Positions 1 to 9,375 of a stretch of DNA of 64,000 nt are shown piece after piece (within the stretch, counting starts at the first letter, position 1; each line of letters begins with the position of its first letter). The position numbers and the translations under genes were made by a program. The DNA comes from Labilibaculum sp. (GTDB taxonomy: Bacteria; Bacteroidota; Bacteroidia; Bacteroidales; Marinifilaceae), in the NCBI GenBank assembly GCA_016342745.1, contig JAEINT010000002.1, positions 62,001 through 126,000 on the forward strand, written 5' to 3'. A model generated the notes under the pieces. That model made no database searches, was not told where the DNA came from, and saw nothing but the letters and a program-made list of their open reading frames with translations.

Positions 1-1669
1 ATGGCAACAGCAACAAATGTTTCAAGAAATTGAAGAAAAGAAGAAAAATTTAGACCAATTATTAAATCAGATCAAAAAAGAGAATGGGAAGAAAAATCAA
101 TTGATGAATTCAATGGGTAAAAAAGATTCTCTTCTTCTTGAAAAACAAAAACAGATCGATCAGCTTCTGGAAAATGTGATGGATGATGATTTGAAAAAAT
201 TATTCGAAGAATTCAATAAATTGGCCGAAGAATTCAAACCAGAAGACTTAAATAAGCTTGGAAACAAAATTCAGATGTCTTTCGACGATTTTCAGAAACA
301 AATGGATCGCAACCTTAGTTTGTTGGAACGTTATGATATTGAGCTACGTATGAATCAAATCGCCGATAGAATTGAGAAATTAGCTGATCATCAAGACGAA
401 ATCAGTACCCTAGCCAAGAAAGAGGGCGAAAAAATGAAATCTCAGCAACTTGAGGATAAGAAAAAATGGGACGATTTACAAAATGACTTAAAAGAGTTAT
501 TAGAAAAGAATTCTGGTATTAATGACCCATATCAATTTGATGATTCTTCAGATGATGTTCAGGAAATTTCAGAGAAAATGAAAGAAACTGAAAATCTATT
601 GGAGAATGGAAAAAATTCTAAGGCGACAAAAAATATGAAGGGTACTTCAAAAATGCAAAAAGCCCTTTCTCAAAAATTAAAGAATAATCTTGCGCAATCG
701 GTAGGAGCACAATTAAGTGTTGACATTGACAATTTAATTCGTTTAATGAATAATTTGATAGATTTCTCTTTTCAACAGGAAGATCTAATAACAGATTACA
801 AAAGGATAGATTATCGAAATCCTTTGTTTGTAAAAATGATTGAGCAGCAAGCTGTCTTAAAAGAGGAGTATATTTTAATTCAGGATTCCTTACTTTCTTT
901 ATCTTCTCATTCTCCTCAAGTGGCAGCTTTAATAGGAAACAGAATTTTTGACATTAGCGATTACTTAGATCAAATATTAGAGTTCGCGAATAATAGAAGA
1001 AAAGTTCAGGCCAATATTGCACAACAAAAAGCGCTAACTGAAGTTAATGAGTTAGCACTCTTCCTCTCTGAGGCTCTAAAACAATTGATGGAACAAATGG
1101 CGAATGCCATGCCGGGAGATCAAATCGGAGATAAAAAAGGCGGTAAGCCATCCTTCTCGGGAATGAAATCAGAGCAGCAGTCTTTAAAAAAGATGTTAGA
1201 GCAAATGATTCAGGAAATGAAGGACGGAAATGGAAAACCAGGTTCAAAAGAGAAGCTAGGCAAGTTTTTGCAAAAACAGGAAATGTTTCAGCAAAATTTG
1301 CGTGAAATTCTTCAAAAAGGAGGGATTGGAGATGAAAGCGAGAATATATTACGTGAAATAATGAAAATGATTGATAAAACGGAAGTAGAAGTATCAAATT
1401 TTTCTATAAATTCGAATACTCTTAAAAGACAAAATAGAATTATTTCACGTTTGTTAAAGGCCGAAAACGCCCAGAGGGAAAAAGATTTTGAGAAAAAAAG
1501 AGAAAGTAAATCTGGAAATTATTTAAAATTGAGTAACCCTACAGAAATATTTGAGTATAAAAGAGTACGAACAGATTTTGAAGGCGTTTTCAATGACTCT
1601 TATGTAAAGATGTTCGATTATTATAACAAATTGTATTTGGACTACATGATTAATATTAACAATGACTAA
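1..1669 (+). CDS. DUF4175-like coiled-coil protein, 5' partial
   Basis: The frame is already open at base 2 (W-Q-Q-Q-Q before the first Met at base 17), so the N-terminus lies outside the window. About 555 residues are visible. They are very rich in Lys, Glu, Gln and Met, with long coiled-coil stretches over roughly residues 5-280 and a Gly/Met/Gln-rich low-complexity part near residues 360-450. Charge pattern and gene neighbourhood match the C-terminal part of the large Bacteroidota DUF4175 proteins, which usually begin with membrane segments. The cellular role is unknown. The stop lies 8 nt inside the next gene, so the two are probably cotranscribed. Family assignment rests on composition and synteny, not on a catalytic motif. 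Confidence 0.6.
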   Translation, partial: WQQQQMFQEIEEKKKNLDQLLNQIKKENGKKNQLMNSMGKKDSLLLEKQKQIDQLLENVMDDDLKKLFEEFNKLAEEFKPEDLNKLGNKIQMSFDDFQKQMDRNLSLLERYDIELRMNQIADRIEKLADHQDEISTLAKKEGEKMKSQQLEDKKKWDDLQNDLKELLEKNSGINDPYQFDDSSDDVQEISEKMKETENLLENGKNSKATKNMKGTSKMQKALSQKLKNNLAQSVGAQLSVDIDNLIRLMNNLIDFSFQQEDLITDYKRIDYRNPLFVKMIEQQAVLKEEYILIQDSLLSLSSHSPQVAALIGNRIFDISDYLDQILEFANNRRKVQANIAQQKALTEVNELALFLSEALKQLMEQMANAMPGDQIGDKKGGKPSFSGMKSEQQSLKKMLEQMIQEMKDGNGKPGSKEKLGKFLQKQEMFQQNLREILQKGGIGDESENILREIMKMIDKTEVEVSNFSINSNTLKRQNRIISRLLKAENAQREKDFEKKRESKSGNYLKLSNPTEIFEYKRVRTDFEGVFNDSYVKMFDYYNKLYLDYMININND

Positions 1670-2069
1670 ATCTGAAAAATTGCTAATCTTTCCATCCGAA
1701 TTAGAGAACATAACTAGAGTAGAAAAACTCATTGACGACATTTCATCATCTCACAATTTAAGTGCTGAGATATATGGAAAAATCTCTGTTGCCATAATCG
1801 AGGCTGTTAACAATGCAATCTTGCATGGGAACCAATTAGATATTTCTAAAAAAGTAAAGATAGAATACGATATTGACGACGAAGCAATTAGCTTTTTGAT
1901 TGAAGATGAAGGGAAAGGTTTTGATTTTGCAAGCATACCTGATCCAACACTTCCTGAAAATCTTGAAAAAACGCATGGTCGTGGTATCTTTTTAATGAAC
2001 CACTTGGCTGATGACATTGAGTTTAATGAAAATGGTGCATTGGTTGAAATGAAATTTAGATTAGTATAA
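1662..2069 (+). CDS. RsbW/SpoIIAB-like ATP-binding protein (anti-sigma type)
   Basis: A single GHKL ATPase domain of 135 aa. The N-box is seen in EAVNNAILHGNQ, the G1 box in EDEGKGFDF and the G2 box in HGRGIFLM. There is no dimerisation/phosphoacceptor domain and no membrane segment, so it resembles the RsbW/SpoIIAB family of anti-sigma serine kinases rather than a sensor kinase. Members bind ATP and phosphorylate an antagonist (STAS) protein or sequester a partner. No STAS partner or sigma-B-like factor is visible nearby, so the target is unknown. It overlaps the upstream gene by 8 nt and directly abuts ybeY, which indicates one transcript. Confidence 0.85.
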   Translation: MTKSEKLLIFPSELENITRVEKLIDDISSSHNLSAEIYGKISVAIIEAVNNAILHGNQLDISKKVKIEYDIDDEAISFLIEDEGKGFDFASIPDPTLPENLEKTHGRGIFLMNHLADDIEFNENGALVEMKFRLV

Positions 2070-2495
2070 ATGTTGATTACATATGATTCGTGTGAAACTA
2101 GTATTCCCGCGATTGATCAAGAGCGTATAAGCAATTGGGTCAATCGCGTTGTTGTTAATAATGGTTTCGAAATAGGAGAGATAAATTACTACTTTTGCTC
2201 CGATAATTACTTACTAGAAATGAATCGTGAACACCTAAATCACGATTATTTTACTGATATTATTACCTTCGATTACACTGTTGCTGATATTATTTCAGGA
2301 GATTTATTTATTAGTATTGATACAGTTGCTGATAATGCAAAAGAATACAATTGCGAATATCTGCAAGAATTGTATCGCGTAATGATTCACGGTGTGCTTC
2401 ATTTGTTGGGAATTGATGACAAAACTGATGAAGATCAGGAAATAATGACCCAAAAGGAAGACGAATCATTAGCATTACTTTCCAATATTCATTAA
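2070..2495 (+). CDS. ybeY: Endoribonuclease YbeY (rRNA maturation)
   Basis: YbeY is a metal-dependent single-strand endoribonuclease needed for 16S rRNA 3' maturation and ribosome quality control. The 141-aa length is normal for Bacteroidota forms. The signature is HGVLHLLGIDD: the first two zinc-binding His are present, while the third ligand position of the usual H-x3-H-x5-H motif is Asp. I recall the same change in other Bacteroidota YbeY proteins, so it is probably functional. The ATG follows the previous stop codon without a gap, so translation is likely coupled to the RsbW-like gene. A weak hairpin (2541-2560) follows. Confidence 0.93.
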   Translation: MLITYDSCETSIPAIDQERISNWVNRVVVNNGFEIGEINYYFCSDNYLLEMNREHLNHDYFTDIITFDYTVADIISGDLFISIDTVADNAKEYNCEYLQELYRVMIHGVLHLLGIDDKTDEDQEIMTQKEDESLALLSNIH

Positions 2496-2540
2496 ATTTG
2501 TGAAATTTTTTTAATCTATCAAACTGAATTATAGCGATTT

Positions 2541-2560
2541 AACGCTTTGTGGCGTTTTGT
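2541..2560 (+). terminator. Weak hairpin after ybeY
   Basis: AACGC (2541-2545) pairs with GCGTT (2552-2556) around a 6-nt loop and is followed by T-rich sequence. The stem is only 5 bp, so it may be a weak terminator or chance. Confidence 0.3.
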
Positions 2561-2595
2561 ATTTTATTGATATTCAGTATTGTAGATAAAATAAT

Positions 2596-2603
2596 TATCT
2601 TTG
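2596..2603 (+). promoter_or_regulatory. Candidate -7 box for mnmG
   Basis: TATCTTTG is a full match to the Bacteroidota -7 consensus TANNTTTG, 41 nt upstream of the mnmG ATG. No convincing TTTG at the -33 position is seen. Confidence 0.45.
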
Positions 2604-2644
2604 TAGAGAGATAAAGAATTACGAATATATATATCTTTTATTAT

Positions 2645-4522
2645 ATGTTGCCAAAGTATGATGTTATAGTAGTGGGAGCCGGTCATGCCGGATGTGAGGC
2701 GGCAACAGCTGCAGCAAATCTAGGATCTTCGGTTCTATTGATTACCATGGATATGAATAAAATTGCTCAAATGTCTTGTAATCCTGCCATTGGTGGAATT
2801 GCAAAAGGGCAAATTGTTCGTGAATTGGATGCATTAGGAGGGTATACTGGTATTGTCACAGATCGTTCTTCTATTCAATTCCGTATGCTAAATCGTTCAA
2901 AAGGACCTGCAATGTGGAGTCCTAGGGCGCAATGCGATCGAATGGTTTTTTCTGCTGAATGGAGAAGAATCGTAGAAAACACGGATAATTTGGATATGTG
3001 GCAAGATGCCGTTGTGCAAGTTATTATTGAAGATGGAAAAGCTGTTGGTGTAACAACAAAGTTGGGAATTGATATTTTTTCAGAAACAATTGTATTAACC
3101 AATGGAACTTTCCTAAATGGATTGATGCACATTGGTAGAAAACAAGAGATGGGTGGTCGCTCAGCGGAACCAGCCTCTTTAGGAATCAGTGAACAATTAA
3201 AAAGTGTAGGATTCGAGGTTGGAAGAATGAAAACAGGAACTCCAGCACGACTAGATGGACGTAGTATCGACTTTTCTGTTATGACAAGGCAGGATGGAGA
3301 AGAGGGCTTTTATCAGTTTTCTTATTTAACAGATCATGTTGAAAAAGGTCTTATTCAAAGACCATGCTATATTACTTATACGAATCCAGAAGTGCACGAT
3401 GAGTTGCGTGAAGGTTTTGAAGAATCACCAATGTATAATGGAACAATCCAAAGTACAGGACCAAGATATTGCCCAAGTATAGAATCAAAACTATCTACTT
3501 TTGCCGAAAAAAAGGAACATTTGTTGTTTTTAGAGCCAGAAGGAGAGCATACTCATGAGTACTATATTAATGGTTTCTCCTCCAGTTTACCATGGGATGT
3601 GCAGTTGAAAGCATTGCAGAAAGTTCCAGGTTTAGAGAAGGTGAAAATGTACCGACCAGGTTATGCGATTGAATATGATTACTTCGATCCAACACAATTG
3701 TATCATACTTTGGAGACAAAATTGGTAGGTAATTTATTTTTTGCTGGTCAAATTAACGGAACAACTGGTTATGAGGAAGCAGGTGCCCAAGGAATGATGG
3801 CAGGTATAAATGCAAGCTTAAAAGTACAAAAGAAGGATGCATTTACATTGAATAGAGACGAAGCTTATATTGGCGTTTTAATCGATGACTTGGTGACAAA
3901 AGGAGTCGATGAGCCTTATCGAATGTTTACTTCAAGAGCTGAATATCGTATTCTTTTAAGACAAGATGATGCAGATTTACGTTTGTCACCAAAAGCATTT
4001 AAGCTTGGTTTGGTGGAGCAAAAGCGTATTGATTTATTAGAAGAGAAGATTGCTTATAGAGATAAATTAGTTACCTTTTGTAAAGAGTTTAGCTGTAAAC
4101 CAAAATTCTTAAATCCTGTTTTAGAAAAATTAGGAACTTCACCTTTGAAGCAAGGAGTTAAGTTACATGATATAATTTTACGTCCTCAGGTAACGATTTT
4201 AGATTTAGTAGAAGATGTTTTACCTTTAAAGGAAGTGATTGATTCGATCCCAAATAGGAGAGAAGAAATTATTGAGGCTGCCGAGGTTTTAATTAAATAT
4301 GCGGGCTATATCGATAGGGAAAAATTAATAGCCGAGAAGCTAACTCGATTGGAAAATATCAATATTAAAGGAAGATTTGAGTATGCAAGTTTGCAATCAA
4401 TTTCTACCGAAGCACGTGAAAAATTAGATAAGATACAGCCGCAAACTATTGGGCAAGCATCCCGAATATCGGGTGTGAATCCAAGTGACATTAACGTTCT
4501 TTTGGTTCTTATGGGACGATGA
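2645..4522 (+). CDS. mnmG: tRNA U34 carboxymethylaminomethyl-modifying enzyme MnmG (GidA)
   Basis: MnmG, with MnmE, installs the carboxymethylaminomethyl group at C5 of wobble uridine 34 in certain tRNAs, using FAD, NADH and methylene-tetrahydrofolate. The 625-aa length is normal. The FAD-binding motif GAGHAG is at residues 11-16. Conserved stretches such as [12 protein letters not shown] and [20 protein letters not shown] follow, with the C-terminal helical domain that contacts MnmE and tRNA. MnmE is not in the window. The gene is preceded by a -7 box and ends one base before a parS-like palindrome (4523-4538). gidA is origin-linked in many bacteria. Confidence 0.98.
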   Translation: MLPKYDVIVVGAGHAGCEAATAAANLGSSVLLITMDMNKIAQMSCNPAIGGIAKGQIVRELDALGGYTGIVTDRSSIQFRMLNRSKGPAMWSPRAQCDRMVFSAEWRRIVENTDNLDMWQDAVVQVIIEDGKAVGVTTKLGIDIFSETIVLTNGTFLNGLMHIGRKQEMGGRSAEPASLGISEQLKSVGFEVGRMKTGTPARLDGRSIDFSVMTRQDGEEGFYQFSYLTDHVEKGLIQRPCYITYTNPEVHDELREGFEESPMYNGTIQSTGPRYCPSIESKLSTFAEKKEHLLFLEPEGEHTHEYYINGFSSSLPWDVQLKALQKVPGLEKVKMYRPGYAIEYDYFDPTQLYHTLETKLVGNLFFAGQINGTTGYEEAGAQGMMAGINASLKVQKKDAFTLNRDEAYIGVLIDDLVTKGVDEPYRMFTSRAEYRILLRQDDADLRLSPKAFKLGLVEQKRIDLLEEKIAYRDKLVTFCKEFSCKPKFLNPVLEKLGTSPLKQGVKLHDIILRPQVTILDLVEDVLPLKEVIDSIPNRREEIIEAAEVLIKYAGYIDREKLIAEKLTRLENINIKGRFEYASLQSISTEAREKLDKIQPQTIGQASRISGVNPSDINVLLVLMGR

Positions 4523-4538
4523 TGTTCCACGTGGAACT
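4523..4538. promoter_or_regulatory. parS-like ParB-binding site (candidate)
   Basis: TGTTCCACGTGGAACT starts on the first base after the mnmG stop codon. It contains a perfect 14-bp palindrome (4524-4537) centred on CACGTG and matches the known parS form TGTTCCACGTGGAACA at 15 of 16 positions. ParB binds such sites to organise and segregate the chromosome origin region, and parS sites often lie near gidA. The parAB genes are not in this window. Confidence 0.6.
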
Positions 4539-4568
4539 AAGGGGTATTTTAAAAAAGTTTACTCCTTA
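4538..4568. other. Stem-loop between parS-like site and terminator
   Basis: TAAGGGGTA (4538-4546) pairs with TACTCCTTA (4560-4568) through 9 pairs including one G-U. It is the middle of three adjacent dyads between mnmG and ade. Confidence 0.5.
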
Positions 4569-4620
4569 AAACGCCCGAAATTGCCTTTTTGCTTTCGCAA
4601 AAGATAATTTCGGGCGTTTT
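4568..4620 (+). terminator. Strong nested hairpin, mnmG terminator
   Basis: Perfect 15-bp stem, 4568-4582 against 4606-4620, with a second inner hairpin (TTTTGC/GCAAAA, loop TTTC). The outer stem ends in TTTT, so it can act as a terminator, although the U-run is short. Confidence 0.75.
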
Positions 4621-4677
4621 GGGAAGCAATAAAGGCTTAAATCAGTAATCATTCAGAAGAAACAATAATAGAAAGAG

Positions 4678-6321
4678 ATGGCAAATAAAAATTTTTCAAT
4701 AGCAGGAAATGTAATTGATGTTATTTCTCGTGAAATACGAAAGGCAGAAGTGAAAGTGGAGGATGGTGTAATCGTAAGTATTACTCCTAAGGAATCTGTT
4801 CCCGATTGTTATATTCTCCCAGGCTTGGTTGATGCACATATGCATATCGAAAGCTCATTATTAATTCCAAGTCGATTTGCTAGTTTGGCGGTTCAGCAAG
4901 GAACATTAGGCTTGGTTACCGATCCTCACGAAATTGCAAATGTGTTAGGGGAAATAGGAGTCGACTTCATGATTAATGATGCAAAGAAAGTTCCACTGGA
5001 GATCCGTTTTGGTGTTCCTTCCTGTGTTCCTGCTACGCGTCATGAGACTTCAGGGTTTGTGTTGGATAGTAATATTGTGGAAAGTCTTTTGCAAAGAGAA
5101 GAGGTTGTTTGTTTGGCTGAGGTGATGGATTTTGTTGGTGTGATTGAAGAAGATCTTGAAGTCATGAAAAAGATTGTGGCTTGTAAAAAATTGGGGAAGA
5201 AAGTGGATGGTCATGCTCCTGGACTAGTCGGAGCTGATTTAAAAAAATATGTAGCATCTGGCATTTCAGCAGATCATGAATGTTCGACAATTGAAGAAGC
5301 TCTTGAGAAGATTGCCTTGGGTATGATGATTCAGATAAGAGAGGGTAGTGCTGCAAAAGATTTTGATGCTCTTTATCCTTTATTGGAAACTCATCCAGAT
5401 AGAATAATGTTGTGCACAGATGATTTGCATCCTGATGATTTAGTAGAGAAAGGACATATTAATTACCTTATAAAAAAAGGACTTAAAAAAGGACTTGATT
5501 TGTTTTCATTGCTTCGAGCTGCCAGCTATAATCCAATTCATCATTATGATCTAAATTTGGGTTTGCTTCAGGTGGGTGATGCCGCAGATTTTATCGTAAT
5601 TGATAATCTTGATTCTTTTTCGGTAGAACAGGCTTATCGAAAAGGGGAATGCATTTATAAAGACAAGGAAGTTTTATTTGAGGTAAATAATGAGATCATT
5701 CTAAATAATTTTAGTCGTAAGCCAATTCAATTATCCGATATTCGAGTAGAACCACAAAATGGTAAAATTCGAACGATGCTGGTAAAGGATGGAGATTTGA
5801 TTACGGATTCAATTTTGTGTGAACCAAAGATTCAGGATTCAAATGTTGTATCTGATGTGGAGAATGATTTGCTGAAAATGGTTGTGATGAGTCGTTACGA
5901 TAATGGAAAACCTGTGGTCGGATTTGCTAAAGGCTTTGGATATAAAAAAGGGGCTATTGCAGAAAGCATAGCACATGATAGCCATAATATTATTGCTGTA
6001 GGAACAAGTGATGAAAACTTATTACAGGCGATTAATACTTTAATAGATATAAAGGGAGGGATTGTTGCATCAAATGAAGGCAGAACTGAAAGTGTCAATT
6101 TAGAAGTAGCCGGTTTAATGTCTAATAAAACAGGAGAGGATCTAATTAAAGATTACGAAGTTTTAAGTGATTTTGCTTCTAGTTTTGAATCTGATTTTCA
6201 TTCCCCTTTTATGACGCTAGCATTTATGTCTTTGTTGGTAATTCCAAAGTTAAAATTATCGGATAAAGGCTTATTTGACGTAAATCAATTTAAAGTGGTT
6301 AATCTTTTTTCAGAAGAGTAA
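4678..6321 (+). CDS. ade: Adenine deaminase
   Basis: Hydrolyses adenine to hypoxanthine and ammonia (EC 3.5.4.2) in purine salvage. This is the Mn/Fe-dependent amidohydrolase-superfamily form. The 547-aa length fits. The HxH metal motif is in DAHMHIESS (His54, His56). Typical downstream segments are DPHEIANVLGEIG, DGHAPGLVG, SADHECST and CTDDLHPDDL. The C-terminal half carries the family-specific HDSHNIIAVG block. The start follows a purine-rich AGAAAGAG about 6 nt upstream. The gene is separated from mnmG by a strong hairpin, and uvrC follows 26 nt after its stop, so ade and uvrC may share a transcript. Confidence 0.96.
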   Translation: MANKNFSIAGNVIDVISREIRKAEVKVEDGVIVSITPKESVPDCYILPGLVDAHMHIESSLLIPSRFASLAVQQGTLGLVTDPHEIANVLGEIGVDFMINDAKKVPLEIRFGVPSCVPATRHETSGFVLDSNIVESLLQREEVVCLAEVMDFVGVIEEDLEVMKKIVACKKLGKKVDGHAPGLVGADLKKYVASGISADHECSTIEEALEKIALGMMIQIREGSAAKDFDALYPLLETHPDRIMLCTDDLHPDDLVEKGHINYLIKKGLKKGLDLFSLLRAASYNPIHHYDLNLGLLQVGDAADFIVIDNLDSFSVEQAYRKGECIYKDKEVLFEVNNEIILNNFSRKPIQLSDIRVEPQNGKIRTMLVKDGDLITDSILCEPKIQDSNVVSDVENDLLKMVVMSRYDNGKPVVGFAKGFGYKKGAIAESIAHDSHNIIAVGTSDENLLQAINTLIDIKGGIVASNEGRTESVNLEVAGLMSNKTGEDLIKDYEVLSDFASSFESDFHSPFMTLAFMSLLVIPKLKLSDKGLFDVNQFKVVNLFSEE

Positions 6322-6347
6322 GCTATCTTAGAGGAAAATTATAATCT

Positions 6348-8150
6348 GTGATAAAAAACAAAAATATAGATCATTTAAAGTCTCTGGTTTCAGCTTTGCC
6401 TGAAGAGCCAGGAGTATATCAATACTTTGATGAGAACAATACGATTATATATGTAGGAAAAGCAAAGCGACTCAAAAGAAGAGTTGCTTCCTATTTTAAT
6501 AAAGTTCACGATTCAGCGAAAACCAATATCATGGTTCGGAAAATTGTGGATATAAAACACATTGTTGTAGAGACGGAAGAGGATGCGTTATTATTAGAGA
6601 ATAATCTGATAAAAAAACACCAACCTCGTTACAATGTTCTTTTAAAGGATGACAAATCATTTCCTTGGATTTGTATAAAGAAAGAAGCTTATCCAAGGGT
6701 ACAGGTAACACGACATTTGGTGAAAGATGGATCGGAATATTTTGGTCCCTATACAAGTGTTAAGATGGTTCGAATTTTGATGGATATGATTCGTTCTTTA
6801 TATCAATTGCGAACGTGTAACTTGCGATTAACAGATGAAGGTATTAGCGATTTAAAGTTTAAAGTTTGTTTAGAATACCATATCGGTAATTGTAAGGCGC
6901 CATGTGTAGGGAAGGAGAGCAGAGAAAACTATGAGCAAACGATTCAAGATATTCGTAATATTTTAAAAGGTAATATTGGAACTGTTACTTCTCATTTAAA
7001 GGAAAAGATACAAATTCTTGCTGCTGATTTTAAATTTGAGGAAGCTCATATCATTAAAGAAAAACTTGAACTACTTGCAAAATATCAAAGTAAATCTACC
7101 ATTGTAAATCCATCAATTAATAATATTGATATTTATTCAATTCTAGATGATGAGAATTTTGCTTACGTTAATTTCTTGAAAGTTGTAAATGGTGCCATCA
7201 TCCAAGCACACACAATCGAGATGAAGAAAAAGCTGGATGAATCGAAAGAAGATTTATTGGCTTTGGCAATAACCGAAATTCGTCAGAAAATATTTAGTAC
7301 TGCAAAAGAGATATTGGTTCCATTTGAATTGGATTTACCAATTCAGAATATTCGTTTTGTAGTTCCTCAACGTGGCGACAAGCGAAAATTACTAGACCTT
7401 TCGCTTCGGAATGTTAAATATTACCGTCTCGAGAAGTTAAAGAAGGGTGATAAATCTTTAAAACAGTCACATTCTGATAGAATTGTTCAAACTATGAAAA
7501 CTGATTTGCGCCTAAAGGATGCACCAGTACATATTGAATGTTTTGATAATTCTAATATTCAAGGAACACACCCGGTTGCATCTTGTGTTGTATTTAGGAA
7601 CGCGCGACCATTCAAAAATGACTATCGCCATTTTAATATTAAGACCGTTGTTGGAGCAAATGATTTTGCTTCCATGGAAGAAATTATTTACAGAAGATAC
7701 CGAAGATTACTTGAAGAAGGAAAGAGCTTACCACAATTGATTTTAATTGATGGTGGTAAAGGGCAGTTGGGTGCAGCTTTAAATAGCTTAGATAAGCTAG
7801 ATCTTAGAGGAAAGATTTCGGTTATTGGTATTGCTAAAAAATTGGAGGAGATCTATTTTCCCGGTGATCCATATCCATTGTATTTGGATAAGAATTCAGA
7901 AACCCTTAAAACCATTCAACACCTGCGAAATGAATCGCACCGTTTTGCAATTACTTTCCATCGACAAAAACGGTCAAAAGCTTTTATTAGTTCAGAATTG
8001 GACAAAATTGAAGGAATTGGACCAAAATCAGTTCAGAAGTTAATCCAAAGGTTTAAATCGGTAGATAATGTGAGGATTGCCACAATCGCAGAACTGGAAA
8101 CAGAATTAGGAAAATCTAAGGCCTTAACTGTCTATAAACATTTCAATTAA
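6348..8150 (+). CDS. uvrC: Excinuclease ABC subunit UvrC
   Basis: UvrC makes both incisions around a lesion in nucleotide excision repair after loading by UvrAB. Domains in order: GIY-YIG nuclease (residues about 18-95, PGVYQYFD and IIYVGKAK), Cys-rich segment, UVR motif (about 205-240), RNase H-like C-terminal nuclease with CFDNSNIQG and LILIDGGKGQL, and a terminal helix-hairpin-helix (IEGIGPKSVQKL). The start is GTG, supported by GAGGAAAA 9 nt upstream, one of the few clear ribosome binding sites here. The 600-aa length is typical. It converges with lplA, leaving about 60 nt between the stops. Confidence 0.97.
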   Translation: MIKNKNIDHLKSLVSALPEEPGVYQYFDENNTIIYVGKAKRLKRRVASYFNKVHDSAKTNIMVRKIVDIKHIVVETEEDALLLENNLIKKHQPRYNVLLKDDKSFPWICIKKEAYPRVQVTRHLVKDGSEYFGPYTSVKMVRILMDMIRSLYQLRTCNLRLTDEGISDLKFKVCLEYHIGNCKAPCVGKESRENYEQTIQDIRNILKGNIGTVTSHLKEKIQILAADFKFEEAHIIKEKLELLAKYQSKSTIVNPSINNIDIYSILDDENFAYVNFLKVVNGAIIQAHTIEMKKKLDESKEDLLALAITEIRQKIFSTAKEILVPFELDLPIQNIRFVVPQRGDKRKLLDLSLRNVKYYRLEKLKKGDKSLKQSHSDRIVQTMKTDLRLKDAPVHIECFDNSNIQGTHPVASCVVFRNARPFKNDYRHFNIKTVVGANDFASMEEIIYRRYRRLLEEGKSLPQLILIDGGKGQLGAALNSLDKLDLRGKISVIGIAKKLEEIYFPGDPYPLYLDKNSETLKTIQHLRNESHRFAITFHRQKRSKAFISSELDKIEGIGPKSVQKLIQRFKSVDNVRIATIAELETELGKSKALTVYKHFN

Positions 8151-8209
8151 CAAGTTTAGTTAATTGAAAAGTTTATGTGAAAATTCCTTCTAAGAAGTGA
8201 CGAAATTTT

Positions 8210-9193
8210 CTAAAAAAGTGCATCAATTAACTGATTTTCATCTAAATTATTAAAGTATTCATCTAAATTGAGTCCTTTAAGTGTCTTTAAAACAGTGCTT
8301 TTGTTGTGTTTGTTGTTCTGAAGTAAGTTTTCAAAGGATTTTATTTGATCAAATTGGATGCAATTACCATCAAGTTCAACTTTTTGAATCAGTCCTTTCT
8401 CAATTTTAAGTTTTACCTCTAAAATATTACCGCCAGGAAAATTCGAAAATTTCTCAAAGCTATAATTAGGAGAGTAGCCATAGTTCCATTCCCAATTATT
8501 ATATTTTTCTGTCATGAGTACTTCTATCTTTTCTTTATCAGAATTATTTAGTTCAAATGCTTTGGCATCAGGAAAATTGGATCGAAGCTCCTCAATAATC
8601 AATTTACTAAAAGTATCGAGCGATAGAGGAGAGGAAAGATAGTCTGAGATATTTGTTACGCGGCTTCTAATCGAGCGTATGCCTCGATCTTTAAACCTTA
8701 AGGGATTTACTTTCAACAGTTGGTTTAGTCGCTTTAAATCGCTTGAAAAAAGCATTGTTCCATGCTGCATGATCTTACTTTTAAAAACATGTGAGGCATT
8801 TCCCGAAAACTTCTTACCATCTATCGTTAAATCACTTTTCCCTTCAAATTTAGCATCTACGCTTAGCTTTTGTAGGGTATCAATAATTGGCTGACTGTAT
8901 TTCTGAAAATCTACCAACTTGCCTTTTTCACCTTTCTTGATAAAGCAGTAATTTAAATTTCCTTCATCATGAAAAACCGTTCCACCTCCCGAGAGCCTTC
9001 TCACAACTGGAATGTTTTCTTCCTCTGTTTTTTCCAGGTTAATTTCAGCTAAGGTATTTTGGTGTTTTCCAACGATTAGAGCAGGGCAGTTGGAATACAA
9101 AAAAAAGAAATCCTCTTCGTAATTTTTTAAAAGATATTCCTCCGTTGCTAAATTGAAAGCTGGTTGATGCGATGAACTGATAAAATATAACAT
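8210..9193 (-). CDS. lplA: Lipoate-protein ligase A
   Basis: Activates lipoate with ATP and attaches it to lysine of lipoyl domains in 2-oxoacid dehydrogenases and GcvH. Starting at the ATG at 9193 gives 327 aa, close to the long LplA form with a C-terminal accessory domain. The signature RRLSGGGTV is at residues 65-73, followed by HDEGNLN. The catalytic lysine region is GKKFSGNASH. An in-frame TTG ten codons upstream overlaps a -7 promoter-like box (9221-9228) and is unlikely to be the start. The gene is divergent from dtd. No lipB or lipA is seen in the window. Confidence 0.94.
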   Translation of the reverse strand: MLYFISSSHQPAFNLATEEYLLKNYEEDFFFLYSNCPALIVGKHQNTLAEINLEKTEEENIPVVRRLSGGGTVFHDEGNLNYCFIKKGEKGKLVDFQKYSQPIIDTLQKLSVDAKFEGKSDLTIDGKKFSGNASHVFKSKIMQHGTMLFSSDLKRLNQLLKVNPLRFKDRGIRSIRSRVTNISDYLSSPLSLDTFSKLIIEELRSNFPDAKAFELNNSDKEKIEVLMTEKYNNWEWNYGYSPNYSFEKFSNFPGGNILEVKLKIEKGLIQKVELDGNCIQFDQIKSFENLLQNNKHNKSTVLKTLKGLNLDEYFNNLDENQLIDALF

Positions 9194-9220
9194 ATTGGTC
9201 TTGCTTGTTGTTTTGATATA

Positions 9221-9228
9221 CAAATATG
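9221..9228 (-). promoter_or_regulatory. Candidate -7 box for lplA
   Basis: On the minus strand CATATTTG matches TANNTTTG at 7 of 8 bases, 28 nt upstream of the lplA ATG. No -33 element is evident. Confidence 0.35.
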
Positions 9229-9282
9229 ATTATTATTTGCGAATTATCTTAATTTAGATTGAATTTCAATAGGGTGCTTTGA

Positions 9283-9330
9283 AAGCTTTTCCCAAGTTAG
9301 TTATCCGTTAGGTATCAAAGGGAAAAGCTT
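9283..9330. repeat. Inverted repeat in lplA/dtd divergent region
   Basis: AAGCTTTTCCC (9283-9293) is perfectly inverted as GGGAAAAGCTT (9320-9330), with 26 nt between the arms. The right arm runs into the dtd -7 box, so it could be an operator or an upstream hairpin controlling the promoter. Confidence 0.5.
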
Positions 9331-9337
9331 ATATTTG
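9330..9337 (+). promoter_or_regulatory. Candidate -7 box for dtd operon
   Basis: TATATTTG is a perfect TANNTTTG match, 39 nt before the dtd ATG. It overlaps the last base of the 9283-9330 inverted repeat. No clear -33 TTTG is present. Confidence 0.45.
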
Positions 9338-9375
9338 AGAGAATTTCAAAATGTTATTTTAATAAATATTTAGTT

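Noticed and set aside
8179-8210. Terminator between convergent uvrC and lplA (GAAAATT/AATTTTC with inner CTTC/GAAG)
   Set aside because: All-AT outer stem with interrupted pairing overlapping the lplA stop; too weak to call.
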